From Piscicola geometra (taxonomy: Eukaryota > Annelida > Clitellata > Hirudinida > Piscicolidae): 64,000 bases of DNA. Position 1 is the stretch's first letter. Each line of letters starts with the position of its first letter. A program made the position numbers and the translations under genes. The notes beneath the pieces were generated by a model, which saw only the letters and a list, made by a program, of their open reading frames with translations, searched no databases and had not been told where the DNA came from. Location of the stretch: positions 5,613,241-5,677,240 of the forward strand of contig OX030959.1 of assembly GCA_943735955.1 (NCBI GenBank), read 5' to 3'. Shown here piece by piece: positions 45,600 to 59,496 of the stretch.

Positions 45600-47765
45600 T
45601 GTAATTTGACATTAAAGCTTAATCAGGGAGAAGTTGTAATTATTATATTTTTCAAACTTTTGTTTTAAAAATATTTTTTTGAATTAAAATTTATTTCTTT
45701 TTTTCATAGCTTCATTACTAAATAAATGAATAATTTTATTTTATGTTTTTTTTGTTTTTTAACTTCGATGTAAACATATTTTTTTGAATAAATCACACAT
45801 GATTTTCGAAAAGATATAAAATTCAAAAAATCTTGCATAAATTCTATTAAAAGAAATATCTAATCTCAAACGTCAGTTTCTACTTCTTATAAAACGACTA
45901 TTTTCAAAAATAACCCTGATGTTGTACTATTAAAAATGATTTGATTTTTTTGCGCGTTTTCATTTATGCTGGAGTTTAAGCAATAAATCTCACTTTATTT
46001 TTTTGTTTTTTTTCCTTAATGTTTCTGTAGCGTGTAAGGTATTGTAAATAAAAGATTTTATACACAAAGTAACTTTTTTTTATTATGTGGATTGTTAATA
46101 GTCATTGATAAAGATCTATCATTGAAAATTTAAGTGAAATTTTAAATAGGCTGTAAAAAAATTAAAGTTTTTATTTGTTTTTTAAACTCAAGTAACTAGT
46201 TGAAATAATAGACAATAAAATAGCCATTAAATCAATAAGATAGAAAAATTAAACCCGAGAAACATCAAGCGGAAATTCTATATGACATGAATACTTGATC
46301 TAGACCAGAAAATAAAATATAATAGTTTTCAAAAACACCGATTGCTAGACAATAAATAAGAATATTAAATTCTTTTTCACATTCAATCTTTAAAAATTCA
46401 AATTCAAAATGAAAATGAAGATTTAACTCAATTTATTATTTTTATAGCAAACTCTATATCAGTAAAAATATGATAAATTATTAAAGCTTTATCACGCTGA
46501 GTTGTACATGGCATTGTTGATTATTTTGCGAATTAGGCATATAACAAAGAGAAATGCCATGAGTTCACCATGGAAATCTTTTTTTATGACTTTGCTGAAA
46601 TAGTTTTATTTAAATATATAATTTTAAATAGAAAACATATATATATAACAATTTTCTACTTAATTCTCAGACATCTTCAAATAATTAGAAAAGGACATTT
46701 ATTTTTTATTTATAAAATTAATTACGTATTAAAAATTTGTATTTGATGAAATAAATTGAATTATTTAGGTAAAAAAAGTATGAATCAATGTAATATTTCA
46801 ATTATTAGAATGCATAGGAAAATTCACCTGATTGTTAGAAACTATTCCAAGATTTTGAAATTTACTATTGCCGTAATTGTAAAAATTTAATTTCTGAACA
46901 CTGCTTTTTATAAACCCCAAGATATTTAATTTTACAAATAATTATATTTCCATATTTAAAAAATTATTTCTTCCAATAATAAAACAAAATTTAGAAACAT
47001 AATAAAAGCATGCCTTTAACTTGAAGTAGTCTTTATATACTTGGGTTTTTGTTGCATAGCTATAAATGAAAACAGAATAATCACTATACATTGATATCTA
47101 GCTAAGCTAAAAGCTTTTGCTGGCATGAAAACAAAGAGGCAAATTTCAATTTATACGAAATGTGCATGAGTGTTTATGTGTGTATGTTGTTATGTAAATG
47201 TATCAGCACATAATTCACATTCTTGTTCGTGTTTCTAATTATAAATATTCTTTCGTCTTTCGGTTTTTTGAATTAATTTTTTTCAATGCATTCAGTAACT
47301 CATTTTATTGATTTTTAGATATAATTAAATACTGAAATATTAATTCATTTGATTTTTTTTGTTTTTTTCTATTTTATAGTTTGAATTTGCTTAAACAGAT
47401 TCTTTTTTAAAATTTACTATTTAATTCAAAATAATGTTTCTTGCTTACAAAAATTTATTTGTAAAATTTGTTTAAAATTTTTTTTGAGTTATATACACGT
47501 TCGATGAAAGGTGAGATCAAATTAGCCCATTCCAGGATAATAATGAAATCTGAAAATATCTATATCTACTGATGAACAATTGCATATATTCTTTGAAACA
47601 TGAAGAAGATTTATTAAATCCCCTATAAAAAAACTGACAATGGATATTTACTATCATGACCTAGTATGACACAAATAACGTGTTTGAATGTAACTTTAAT
47701 TTGAATCTATTTTAAAATATTTTTGCAAAAATTAGGGGCCTTTATCAAAAAAGAGCTGCTAATAT
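45600..47765. other. AT-rich intergenic DNA, nothing recognised
   Basis: No gene, mobile element or notable repeat was recognised. Confidence 0.5.
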
Positions 47766-47943
47766 AACGGGTAGCTGAGTGGGCAACGACTCTCGGTTTG
47801 ACCAACAATGAAAGGTCCTAGGTTCAAGTGCAATCAATGCCCTAGTAACCCAAAGGCGCAAATAAAAATATGCAGCCTAAGTGGCCTGGAAACCCGTTCG
47901 GGTTATACGCCAACTATAATAATGCTCGTCATTATTATTAATT
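47766..47943 (+). mobile_element. tRNA-derived SINE, family S-A, copy 2 (full-length)
   Basis: The head contains a perfect polymerase III A box (TAGCTGAGTGGG) and a B box close to consensus (GGTTCAAGTGC) about 36 bases later. The body follows (CCTAAGTGGCC, CCGTTCGGGTTATACGCC), ending in an ATTATT tail. The layout is tRNA-derived head plus unrelated body plus simple tail, the standard SINE architecture. It is the most complete copy in the window. Confidence 0.88.
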
Positions 47944-48017
47944 TTATATAGGATCTTTCGACAATTTTTAAAGATATAATGCCATTCAAATTTGAATTTT
48001 TAATAGTTTTAATTTCA

Positions 48018-48480
48018 TTTACGTTTGGTCTGAACCACGTCTTTTCCTAGTAAGACACCGGAAACGATCAAACTTCTTCATGATGCACATGTAGTTCTTC
48101 AGTAGCCGGTCCGGAGTCATCAAAGAATCTTTTATTTTAAAAATATTTTAAAAGAATATAAAAGGTTGGCAAATCTTCCCCACTTTAGTTTATATTACCA
48201 AATCCTTGTTTCTCCATGGTATCTTCCTATCACGCTCGTTACCTCCATGAATGGTAAGAAAGTTATCTATAGGACTGAAGGCTTAGCTGAATGAAAAGTG
48301 ATTCAATTTGATCATGGTTGGTTCAGAATTTGACTGCAATCCGTTATTCAAGTAAAATTGATTTTCAGCAATGTACAATGTAGAAGGAGAAGATGTTTCC
48401 TTTAGGTCTGTTTTTATATGGCTTGAAAGAAATTTATCGTGATCCATTTCCACCAAATAAGCTCCTAGGACAAGCATTTT
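48018..48480 (-). pseudogene. Coding-like remnant with three in-frame stops, unknown family
   Basis: One continuous minus frame of about 150 codons reads MLVLGAYLVEMDHDKFLSS, then LYIAENQFYLNNGLQ, a stop, AFSPIDNFLTIHGGNERD, two further stops, and LMTPDRLLKNYMCIMKKFD. Composition and hydrophobic patterning are protein-like throughout and the frame is maintained across the stops. That suggests a decayed gene, retrocopy or transposon ORF. I do not recognise the family, and no repeat partner is visible in this window. Confidence 0.4.
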
Positions 48481-51407
48481 TGAAAAAAATGTAATTAACT
48501 GCTAATGTTCTCAGAAAATGAATATGAGTCGTTTTTCTCCAGCCCTATCCATCTTGCTCAATTTATTGGCTAAAGGGGAAGTTGGCATTTATCATCTTTA
48601 GAGACACTTGTGATGTTTTCCCGATCTTTAGCATTGTTTAGACATTGTATTAGATGTGAATAGATACTTTTCAATCGGCAAACTATAATCGTGACAAGGA
48701 TCTGCACCCTATAAGCAAAATAATTAAATAAAAAATTAATATTAAAAGAAACCTGTGAATGATAACATTTGAAAAAAATACAAATGGTAATAAAAGTTAT
48801 GAAAAAATGTATTGAAAAATCTAGTGGACTTAATGAATTAAAATAGAAAAGATGTAGAAAATTTGTAAGAACTCATCCAATAACGTTTGGTTGAAGAAGG
48901 TTGGGGGTCTAAGTCACACAAAAAAGTAACTAACTAACTTATAGTAGTTCGCTAGGGAGTTTTCTGTATATAAAGAAAATATTATTTTTGTGTTTTCCAC
49001 TCATCGTTTTTTACTTTCAAATTTATCAAATGCAGTGGCAGTGTCTAAATTTCATTAGAAAAACATTTGAAATTTAAAATCTGTGCATTCTGCATTGGTT
49101 GAATATGAAGTCGTAATAATGTCCAATAATCGAAACTTTTTATTGGAATAGTAACTTCTGAAAAAGTTTTCAATTTATTTTTGATCAGGGAAACCAGTAA
49201 AAAGAGGACAATATTTTTGAATAAAAAACAAATTTAAAGATCATTTTAGTAAATAAACTAATAAATGTTTTCATCCACAATTAGAAATTTGCAAATCAAT
49301 AAAAATAAATGTACCATATAGATAAGAAAAAAAATATGAATAACTTGTATTGCATAAAATTCTTAATAAAAGCAAATGTTTTTCGATCTTTAATATTAAA
49401 AAAATCTATTTTTTCGATATTTAATTTTTTTTATTTAATTACTTTTTTTTATTATATAGTTAATTAAGAACTGATTATTAAGTGAAAGTTCAAAATTTAA
49501 CATTCATACTTTAAACAGTATCATTTTCGTATGAATCATCTTGTGAGATATGGTTTGAAGATTCTGACAATGAAATATTTTGTATATAGATTTATTCAGA
49601 AGTATATAAAAACTATTTTTAAACTATATGAAAGATATTAATGAGATATTAATGTCAAACAAGAGTTAATTTTAAAATATAATAATACCAAGTATGATAA
49701 TAACAATTACAAATTAAAGATAAATAAATTAGGTTTGTATATGTTTTTTCATGAAAAAATATCTTATCCAAGATAACAGTTTTTTTTTCAAGAGCCATTA
49801 ATTCAATAGAATCTAATTGAAAGAAGGTATAAGGCTGTAAAGACGACCACAAATTGAACAATCCAAAGAAAACGACCTGAAAATTAAACTCATTTGATTT
49901 ATTTGAACCTTTCTCAAAACTTGTTGAAAAAATATTTTTTCAATGATATTTTAAAGTCTTACACATAATAAGAAATTGATTTTTTTTAAATTTACAGGTG
50001 TATAATGATAATTCGCTGAAAATAATTAATACATTGAAAACCTCTAAAGACCTTTTTTTTGTATGCCCTAATTTAATTTTCAGTTTGTAAATAATAAATA
50101 AAAAAGGTTTTTATTACATAAAAAAACTTGTTTTTGTATGAAATATTAGTAAAAAAACACTTTTCAATTTTTTTTAAAGTTATAAAAATAAATTCCATAC
50201 AAAATTGAGATTTTATTTGCAAATTTATTCATGAGCAGAATTTAAAATCAAAGGTCAGAGATTGCTTTCAATCTAGTACTTGTTGCTTTGTTTATGTTGA
50301 CTAAATTTCCGTAAAAAATATTTCAAAAATCTTTTTACACATTTTTTAAGATAAGCTGGTCTTGTCCTGTGAAGATATGATATAGAAGGCTACACGCTTT
50401 TTATAACCTTACAATCTAAAGATAGATTTTTTGATATAAAAAGCACTGAAACTGAATTATTTATTAATTTATAAAAATCATCAATATACACAGAAAAAAT
50501 AGGAAGATGGGATACGTTATTAAGAGATATTGATTTCATGATAGGCTAGCTTAAATAGAAGACCTGTGTTCAGATCGTTGTTTGTACCACAGACTTTTCT
50601 CACATACTCTTCTTCCCATATATGCCTGTGTTTTTATACAGAAAAAATTTCTATTTAAAAAGATGCTTTCATTCTCAATTTAAATTTATTCAAAATCGAT
50701 TTTTAAAATTATTCAATGATTTGTTTTTTATGTATTTGAACTAATTTTCACATCAATTTCTAAATTTTTCAAGTATTTTGAAGTGAAAAAGACTACAATA
50801 ACATACGCGATTTAAAAGAAAAAAATTATACCTAACAACAATGATGAGAATAGTAAAGTCGATAAAAATTTATGCGATGTTTATGCATGTATTTGGTTTT
50901 ATCCAAATTTTGTTTAATTTTTATGGGTTACTAAGAGCTTAAATGCAAAAGTTTTTTTTTCAAAAGTACTAATATAAATTCTTTGAGAGATTTATATTTA
51001 GAAATAAAGTTATTTCTATTTTGAATACAAAAAGATTTAACTATTACTTCAAATACCTATACCTTACTCTAAAATATTGAGATAATTTTTTTATGTGTTT
51101 GATGGTATTTTCCAGTTTTCTATCATTCTTAAAAATAAAATTTGTAAATTTTCTATCATTCTTAAAAACAAAAATTGTAAATTTTTTATATTTTCTAAAA
51201 TATCTTTTTAAATCATATTAAACAAATAAATTTCTGTGTTAGAAAATAATAACTTTCATAATTAGAACCATACTTTTACATTATTATCAATTAGAAGTCA
51301 CATAAACTGGCTTTCACGGAGACAAGGGTCTAGACAATCTGCATCAATTTAAGTTATTTCTTTTGAAAAATGATAACATTTTAAATACATTTTTCAATTT
51401 TTTAATC
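48481..51407. other. AT-rich intergenic DNA with a short tandem duplication
   Basis: Nothing gene-like is seen. 51117-51182 holds two tandem copies of a ~33-bp unit (TTTTCTATCATTCTTAAAAA...). A patch near 50540-50610 faintly recalls a tRNA-type B box but is too decayed to call. Confidence 0.5.
51117..51182. repeat. Tandem duplication of a ~33-bp AT-rich unit
   Basis: Two adjacent near-identical units beginning TTTTCTATCATTCTTAAAAA. Confidence 0.75.
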
Positions 51408-52690
51408 AAAAAAATTCAAACTCACTATGTCGACTTTGAATATGGTTAACTAGGTTCTTCCATGATTATTTAATATTCGAAGTTAATAATTTTTATAACC
51501 TCCCCCCTTATACCTAAAAATTAAATGCAAGTTCTACTAATAAAAATAATGAATATTGCCTATTTATAATGCGCCTAGACAGACAAGTGAATCACCGCAT
51601 CATATACACTGGGTATATGATAGCTCACGGTTAGATGAACAGGGATTCAAACTGGCTACCTTTAAGTTGTCGGTCTAACGACTTTAACATCTAAGCCAAC
51701 CCTCTCGCATTAAGTCTAAGCGTTTTCAAGTAAAAGAAAACATTAGATAAATCAATTTACTCAATTTTTACAATAATAAAGTTGTTTAATATGATATAAT
51801 ATCTTAAATATTTCAATAAAATATTTGTGCCACCCGCACTACACTTTGCATCAGCTAGGCATGAATAAAGTTCAGCAATTGGATAAAACGGACATAAGGA
51901 TATGTTAGGTTTTACAGAGTTTTATGGTGGAAAGGAACATTTTTAGTAAAAATTATAGTCCAGTCGGATATGCACTTGACATGTGTCTTCAGCTGGTGGC
52001 TTCTGGGCTCAGGCAAACCTGGGAAATGTTTCAATTATTTCTTTTTATACTTGAGCAAAGAATGGTTTCCAGTGGGCTGTTTTTCTATAAAGACAACAAG
52101 TTTAAGTTTTTTCAAGACAGCAAGAGTTCCTATTTACTACTGATTTTTCAAGCCAGAACCAACCGAAAATAAATGCCTAGCCTGTCCAATTAGAGAAGTT
52201 ATAGAACTTCCTTATTTAAAGCTTTTTTGATGATGGTTGCTTGCCTGGATATGATCTTTATGTCAGAGGCAGCAATTGAGCACTAAGAGTAAGCCTATAA
52301 TCATTTTTTTAGAGAGACAGAAGAGAGTAGGCTTATGAAATTGACACTCCTGTTCACAACCCTGATAAAGATGTGTGAATGCAGTCAGTAGAGCCAGCAG
52401 CTTCTCAAAGGCAACGGCTCAAACAAACAAACAGTTAAAACTCAATTGAAGTAAAAGAAAAAAAATTGCAAGAAGAGCAAAAATTTAAAAAAGCTTGCTT
52501 ATAAAAAAAAGCGAAAATAAACTGAAAGTATCAACCAAGGAAAATTTTAATATAAAAAATAGCAAAAAACTTCAAAAAGTTTAATAAAAGATGTTTTAAT
52601 ATTGAATAGAAGGTTTAACTACTCCCATTTTTAGTGTTTTTTTCAAACGCGGGTTGGGGACGAGTTATTTTTGATATGAAAACTCAGTTT
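51408..52690 (+). repeat. Repeat R1, long copy B
   Basis: Same order of blocks as copies A and C. The longest surviving frame (51924-52172) includes MVERNIFSKNYSPVGYALDM and CLQLVASGLRQTW. A decayed AYEIDTPVHN near 52331 corresponds to the AFEIDDSVHN block of the other copies. The copy is interrupted by an S-B SINE at 51555-51712. Confidence 0.75.
51555..51712 (-). mobile_element. tRNA-like SINE, family S-B, nested in repeat R1 copy B
   Basis: The minus strand reads an A-box-like TGGCTTAGATG, then CCAGTTTGAATCCC (B-box-like), AACCGTGAGCTAT and GGCGCATTATAAAT. Copies A and C of R1 lack this segment, which shows it is an insertion. It is related to 3955-4145. Confidence 0.75.
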
Positions 52691-55600
52691 AAGTGTTAAG
52701 CATGTCCCTACTGAACGCTATGAAATTATGAAATCGATGATATAGTGGTATTATACAAATAGAATGCATGAAGATATCATTTTGAAATATATTGAGAGTA
52801 TGATTGTTGAAGGATTTCTTAAATTGGAGTATATTCTACTTTGAATATCAATACTTTAAAAATTTTATTTCAAACTTCGGTTTTATCAATTTTCATGAAA
52901 AAATAGACGTTACTTCAGTATTTCTATAGGTCGTTATAATTATTAACAATTAACAGGGTTAGGCTAAATAGGAATTGATTTTTGATTGTTGTAAGATTTT
53001 TAAAGTTTTTTTCTTGCTCCAAGATATATTAAAAATTCTATTAGTATAACTAATTAAGGTTGCATAGTGTGTGCGTAAATAACTAAAGCACGTTTGATTT
53101 TAAAATTGAAACTATATCTTTTTAGTAGATCATATGAGGCTATCGACTTTTCTGAGAGCCAGCCACATTCTAAATAAAAGATCACGTTTTTGAAAATATA
53201 TACAATAGTATCAGAAAAAATGACATAATAATGTTTTTAAAACCTGTTTATAAAAAACATTCAACCTATGGAATGAAAATTGACTAAACCTTTAAGAATA
53301 AATATATGGGTCTTAAATAACGATTGATTTCGAAAAGACTAAATCATCTTGAATTTTTGGATTCCAAAATATGATTTTTTTCAATTGTGAAAATTGGACA
53401 GCTAAAAATTCATTATATTTTATCTTGGAATGTGGGTTGAATCGTAAATTTATTCTGAATAGAAACCACAAGATAAAGGAAAGTCAGAAAATAAATAAGA
53501 AAATAATTTTGAAAACTGCTCCAAACTTAATAACAAATAAGTTTAGATTTTTAATATTTAATACAAAAAAACTTTGATCAAATAAGTATGTTATTATAAA
53601 CATTCAGAGCTATATTTAAATATATACAAATTTTACTAAATTCGAATGTTTAACATACAAATAAATAAAATAATAGAGTTTTTTTTATTTTTATGGTTGT
53701 TATATAAAAGACAATTGACAGCAAACAACACTTGAAAGAAAAACAATTTACTGTTTAAAATATACAAAAAAATATATGAACAAAATGAGCACTAAAATAA
53801 GAATAAATAAATAAATATTGACAATGAGCAAACGTTCGTATGAAAGTTTTAATTTTATTATCTAATAAATAAATTCCTATTTTTCATTTTAAAGGTATGT
53901 TTTAATTTTAAAAAAATTTGATTAAAAATTTAATAAATCTTCAGAAAAAAAGTTTAAAGAAAAAACAAATAATTGTTCTAGTTATATACTTTGCAATAAA
54001 ACATAGATTCAACAATTTTTGTTTTTGAAATGTATTTCTAAAGAGGCTATAGAAAACCAAAGACCAGGTTATGGGCAATAAACAAAATCTGAAAACTAAT
54101 TAGTGATTCTGTTTCAAATTAAATATTTCAGAAGCACACATTTTTTTACAATTTTTTTTATTTGAAACTAGTATAAATAAGTAATTTTCTGAGAAAAAGG
54201 TTTGTTTAAGCTTTTGACAAATATTTGTTCAATTCATAGTAAATTAAAATTTAATTATATCTTTTAAAGAAAAGTTTGTTTATTTAAAAAATTTAAAATG
54301 TTTTCTATTTTAAAATTTAACAAACTTTTTTATTTACGTGTATTTTAGATTTTTTGACCACATAAATCCAATTTAGTTTTTACACCAAACTTTTCCTAAA
54401 TCTTTTTTAATTTACAGTTTACAAAAGTTAGTTTCTAACGTGTTTTTTTAAAGTATTTTTTCTTTATAAACAAATAATTAAATGAACTGAAAGTAATTTT
54501 GGAAAAAGATTATATGCAAAGAAAGGAAACATTTAGTCCCATGGTAATAAGCCAGAATAATTTAAATGCATCTGGATCTTCTTTTACTATTTCCATATAT
54601 TTACGTTCACTGTCTATCATTGCAAAAACCGATTTACATCAAAAAAAATCTTTAAAAATTTACTTTTTGAAAATAGTAAGAAATTCATTTTGGTTTTCAA
54701 TACTTTTATAAATAATATATTTCAATCCTAAATGTTTTTCAATATTTGAAAATTAATTCACATAAAACAGATGATTTCGAAGTTCTTTAATAAACCAATT
54801 TTATTAGATGTTTTTTCCCAACGAACAGGTCTATTTACAATTAATTATGGGAGATAATCGTAAAAACATTTAATATAAATTTTCAAAAAAGTGAATATGA
54901 ATTGTTTTATTAAATTCATATAAGAAAAATTCAAATTGACCTTTAGATTGTGAAAAACATTTAAATGTAAAACTAACAACAATTTCTAGAATCTATATTG
55001 CCCATATTATCCAAATAATGAGTAGTATTTGTTTTCAACTCATCTAAAACATTCAGGATACTGAGTTACGAGTCCAAAAAAAATATGGACTGATTAGTTA
55101 GTAATTATACTTGTAATATTTGAAAATCTTTTTAATTGAATTTTGGATTATTTATAAGTTTACTAAAAAAAAATTTTTTTCAATCATTCAGATTATTATT
55201 TATTAATACAAATAAATTTTAATATAACCCAATTGGAAATTATTTTCTCGTTTATTTATTTATTGAATTAATCTAGATCAAAATAGATGCACTAATTTTA
55301 AAAAAATATTTTTACCTATTGGACGAACATAAAAGTATATTGCATAAGTTAATGATTAGACTAAATAATTTGAAATTATTTCCATTTGAAGGAAAGTAGG
55401 GTATTGAAGAAGACTATCTGCTTTTCTCTTAATAACTTCAATTGTTCTATGGCAAGAATACTCAATTTTATTAATAAATATTTTTTTAATAACATGTCAC
55501 TTCTATGAATTAACGTTTTTTGATTTTTTAATATGGTTGCAAATAGAGGTTCATATGTCGTTTGAAAAAAAAGTATAGGTTGAAATTAATACATATGCAA

Positions 55601-56010
55601 TAACGGAATTAAAAAAATTTCGAAATTACTATGAAAGCAAAATTCTACCCAAAACTTTTATTTTTTATGTTTTTAATCATATAAATCAGATTTTTAACAA
55701 AAATGACAATTTAATTATAAAAAGAAATCATTAAAACTGCCATTACTTTTTAAACTGCAGTTTTATAAAACTGAAACATACGTTTCTTATCAGTCTATGT
55801 TTTCCCAGAACATTTTTTTCCACTATTGATTCTAAAATCTGTCACTAAGATATAAATCAAACTTATATTTAACGAGATTTTTTTAGATAACTTTCTAACA
55901 TTTAGTTTGAAATATTCCCAAAACAATAAAGCTTTTGAAAGTCAAAAAAATCTTTTGGGCCTGAAAGAACTTTAGGACTAGGGGAAGGAGTATAAAGAGG
56001 CAAAAAATAT
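52691..56010. other. AT-rich intergenic DNA, nothing recognised
   Basis: Short frames here (for example 53371-53577 and 54499-54711) have no recognisable domain. No mobile element was identified. Confidence 0.5.
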
Positions 56011-57210
56011 GTAGAAATTGATCACGTCCACTTGGAATATGGCTCACAAGTTATTTCACGAATACTTGGAAGTTGGTACTTTTGATGAAAACCTTACCAA
56101 CACTGAAACAAATAAATTCAAGTTTAGATTTAAGCCTCAGCGTGTACAAGTGAAAAGAAAGTATTCGATAATTTATATACACAACATTTACGATAATGAG
56201 GTTATTTAATAGAATACCTAATATATTTAATGATTTTATAATTATTTTAATAATATATTTGTGCCGCCCACACTACACTATGCATCAGCAGTGGCATAAA
56301 AATAGTACTGTAACTTGTTGAAACAAATATTAGAATATATCTGGTTTCACAAAGATTTATGGTAGAAATAGACGTTTATTGAAAAAATCCCAGTTAGACA
56401 TGCACTTGACATCTGGTGGTGCTGGAAATCAGTGAAACACGATTCAATGAGTTTCTTCTCCATCTTTAGCAAAGAATGGTATCCAATGGCAACAAGTTCG
56501 GGTTTGTGGCAATGCAATAGCATTTCTTGTTCACCACTTCAGTGATCTTACGCCAGAACCTATAGATAAACAATCTCCTAGTATGTCTAGTCAGAGAAGT
56601 TATGGAACCTCCATTGTTCTGGTGGTGTTTCCGTGTTTGGATGTGCACGTAGTGTCAAACAGCATTTGAGGAATATGTCTATAAGTTAATTTTTTCTTAT
56701 TTAGCCCCATCTCAAGACGGTTTTAGATAGGCAAAAGAGAGACGAGGACATTAATGAAGAAACAGTACCCAAACAGGGAGCTTTTGAAATCGATGACAAT
56801 TCTGTTCACATTCTTAAAATGAAGAGACAGTGTAAATTGTTGAACCATGGAGGAAAGAAACTGGTAAAGAAAAAAGAAAACAGTCTAGAGATGACTAGAT
56901 TCTGCCTATCAGACGGTTCAAGGCAGCGGCTCGAATAAAAAAAAGAATAAACCTGCTTAGAATGAAAAAAGAAAGCTTAGTTTCAAATAAAAGCAAAAAG
57001 TGAAAAAAGTCTGGCTCATAGAAAGAAGCTAAAAAAACATGAAATTTTATGCTTGTTTAAATTAAATGACTCATTAACTGAAAATGAATAAAAATGAAAT
57101 TATAAACCAAAAAAGATTAAAATATGAAAAATTGCAAAAAAACTTTAAAAAAATGTGTTTAACATCTCTGATTTCGTGTGTGGAGAGGGGGTTATCCTTG
57201 ACATATGTAA
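56011..57210 (+). repeat. Repeat R1, long copy C
   Basis: It begins with CCACTTGGAATATGG as in copy A and ends with GTGTGTGGAGAGG as in the partial copy at 4440-4920. Readable coding blocks include HHFSDLTPEPIDKQSPS near 56536-56590 and QGAFEIDDNSVHILKMKRQ near 56774-56830, in the plus direction. No nested insertion is seen, so this copy is the best template for a consensus. Confidence 0.75.
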
Positions 57211-59298
57211 ATTCATTTTCGTGTCGAACTTCTTCTATTGTTAGTGTGAATTTTTAATGTATTTTTCAAAATTAGTTCTTAAATTATTATAGTTCATAAC
57301 TAAATTAGAAAATATACAAATTCAGCTCATTGTATAAAATTAACAATGTGGAAATAAAGTGTATCTAAAAATGTTACTGGAAAATCAAAAAATAAATATT
57401 TAATAATTTTATTTATTTATTTATTGGAATGATCTAGTTGAAAGATAAGTTAATGAATTTATTCTTTTTTTCAAACCCGAAATTGGGCTGATGAGGAACT
57501 TCCGAGAAATTAATTAGTCTGTATATCTTTTTATTAATTTCCTAGCGAATAAAAAGTATCGTAAAATATCATGGCGATCTTAAATTTTAAGATAAAAATC
57601 TATACATAATTCAATCGTTCTCAGTTAGCCAATTTGTGATGATAAATTACCCTTTTATGTTTTTACTTTCCCAAAATAATTTTTTAATACTAATTATATT
57701 ATTAATGAGTTGCTTCTATAATATATTTAGAAACATTAATTAATTTGATATTTTATTTATCATCTTTTATATAACCGCTTAAACAAATAATTCGAAAAAT
57801 TTTAAAATTGGGAAACAGTTTCAGCATACAAATACATATACGCTGTAAACTAAGGCACACAAATAATGAGCAAGCCAATATAGGTGCACAGCTTGAAATG
57901 CGTTCGATGGTGTTCTACTGTAAATCACATTTTTCTGAGAAATGAATTAATTTTTCAATTACCATTAGTTATCTTTCGCTTTTTTGTCTATGTGTTTATT
58001 CCCAAACAAAATCTATTTAACAAAATAAATAATTTTTTCAATTTTTTCATTTCCTTTTATTATTATTTTTCAAAACAAATTTCAGTAAAATTTTTAAATT
58101 ATTAAATTGAAAAATTGATGACTATAACAGACAATGAACAAACTTTTTTCTAATAATACATTTATTTTCTTAAATTAAAAACGTTCTTCAATTAAATTGA
58201 CAAGTCGGAAACTTTGATAATTTTTCTTTTTTAAATAATCTTTTGAAGATATTATTATTATTATTATAAAAAAGTCACATTGATATCACAACCTTGTGCT
58301 TTCATCAGTTATTGTGCGATTGTCATATTAAAAACTACAATATAAAAATGTCATAAAGATTTAATTCTTAGATTGAAAAAAATATAGTAGAAAGCATAAT
58401 AAAAAAATACACCAGAATATATTTCATTAAATAGTCATTTTTAAAAAAAAGTATAAAGCTTCACCCTTTGTTATAAAAAAACTAATGAGAAAACATGATG
58501 AATGCTTAAATATTTGAGAAAAATTATTTGAAATTTTCATTGTTAATTTTCTTTAATTCAATCTATTCTTTGATTCAAAAAATATGAACATTTATGCATA
58601 TAAATATAATAGAAAAAGAAATTAAATTGAAATTGAACTTCGTACTATTTCTATTTTTCTTTAAATTATGAATTTTCAAAATATTTTTTAATTATAAATA
58701 AAATAGGTTTGAAAACGTAGCATTTTCAAAAATATTTGTTAATCGTGATAAATGAACTGTATTATTCATCATGAATAGAATTCAAAATACCTATATTGTT
58801 CAATATTCATTTAAACAACCAAAAAAGTATTAAAATTAATTTGATTTGAATTTTCAAAGACAACTTTTCATATATTTCATTTTTAACATCAATAACATAA
58901 CTTTAAAATAAGTCGCTTATTTTGTCATCTACATTTATCAACACAAACAATAAATAAAACTTATCATAACTGAAAATGAGAGATAAAAAATGCTCTTTTT
59001 ATAAATTTTTCGCTCCTAACGATTGAAAGAAGTTCATTTTAATGATGACATCAGTTGTTCATTATATTATTCCTAAGTAAATATATAAATATATATATAC
59101 GAAGAAATATTTTCTTTATTAGGTATAACAGCATTTTATTTCCTTACTAATTTCGTTATTATCTTGATAAGAAACTTACACCTACAATTAAATTATATTT
59201 ATTTTATAGAAAATAAGGAAAAATCCTTACCATACAACAATTCTCTTTCTACCATACATTTTTATATCTTCAATTTAGTTAAAAGTATTTTTGAATGA
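57211..59298. other. AT-rich intergenic DNA, nothing recognised
   Basis: No features were recognised beyond short A/T runs. Confidence 0.5.
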
Positions 59299-59496
59299 TT
59301 AATAACTACTTTTCAAAATTCTGCTTTCTTTAGAATTCATTACAACAATTATTTTAACACAAGTTCTAGATTTTATATTTCTCTCATTTAGTTTAATTGC
59401 AGTTTTTCTTTTGATTGCCTGCCTTAGCAATTTTAAATATACATTCTGATCATTAAATAAAAGATTGTTGAGACATTCGTTATTTTCAGATACCAT
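59299..59496 (-). CDS. Candidate internal exon or short ORF (weak)
   Basis: The minus strand has an excellent-looking acceptor (ACTTTTTTTTCAATAG) immediately before a 65-codon frame. It starts MVSENNECLNNLLFNDQN and continues LKLLRQAIKRKTAIK. A possible GTAGTT donor lies just before the stop. Composition is Lys/Asn/Arg/Glu-rich and helical, with no recognised domain. AT-rich DNA yields such frames by chance, and no flanking exon was found. Confidence 0.22.
   Translation of the reverse strand: MVSENNECLNNLLFNDQNVYLKLLRQAIKRKTAIKLNERNIKSRTCVKIIVVMNSKESRILKSSY

Noticed and set aside
50530..50640. A tRNA-like patch (CTGTGTTCAGATC)
   Set aside because: A and B box spacing is wrong and it does not align with either SINE family seen here.
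54500..54610. A minus-strand 36-codon frame reading MIDSERKYMEIVKEDPD
   Set aside because: Charged composition is suggestive, but there are no convincing splice sites and it is very short.
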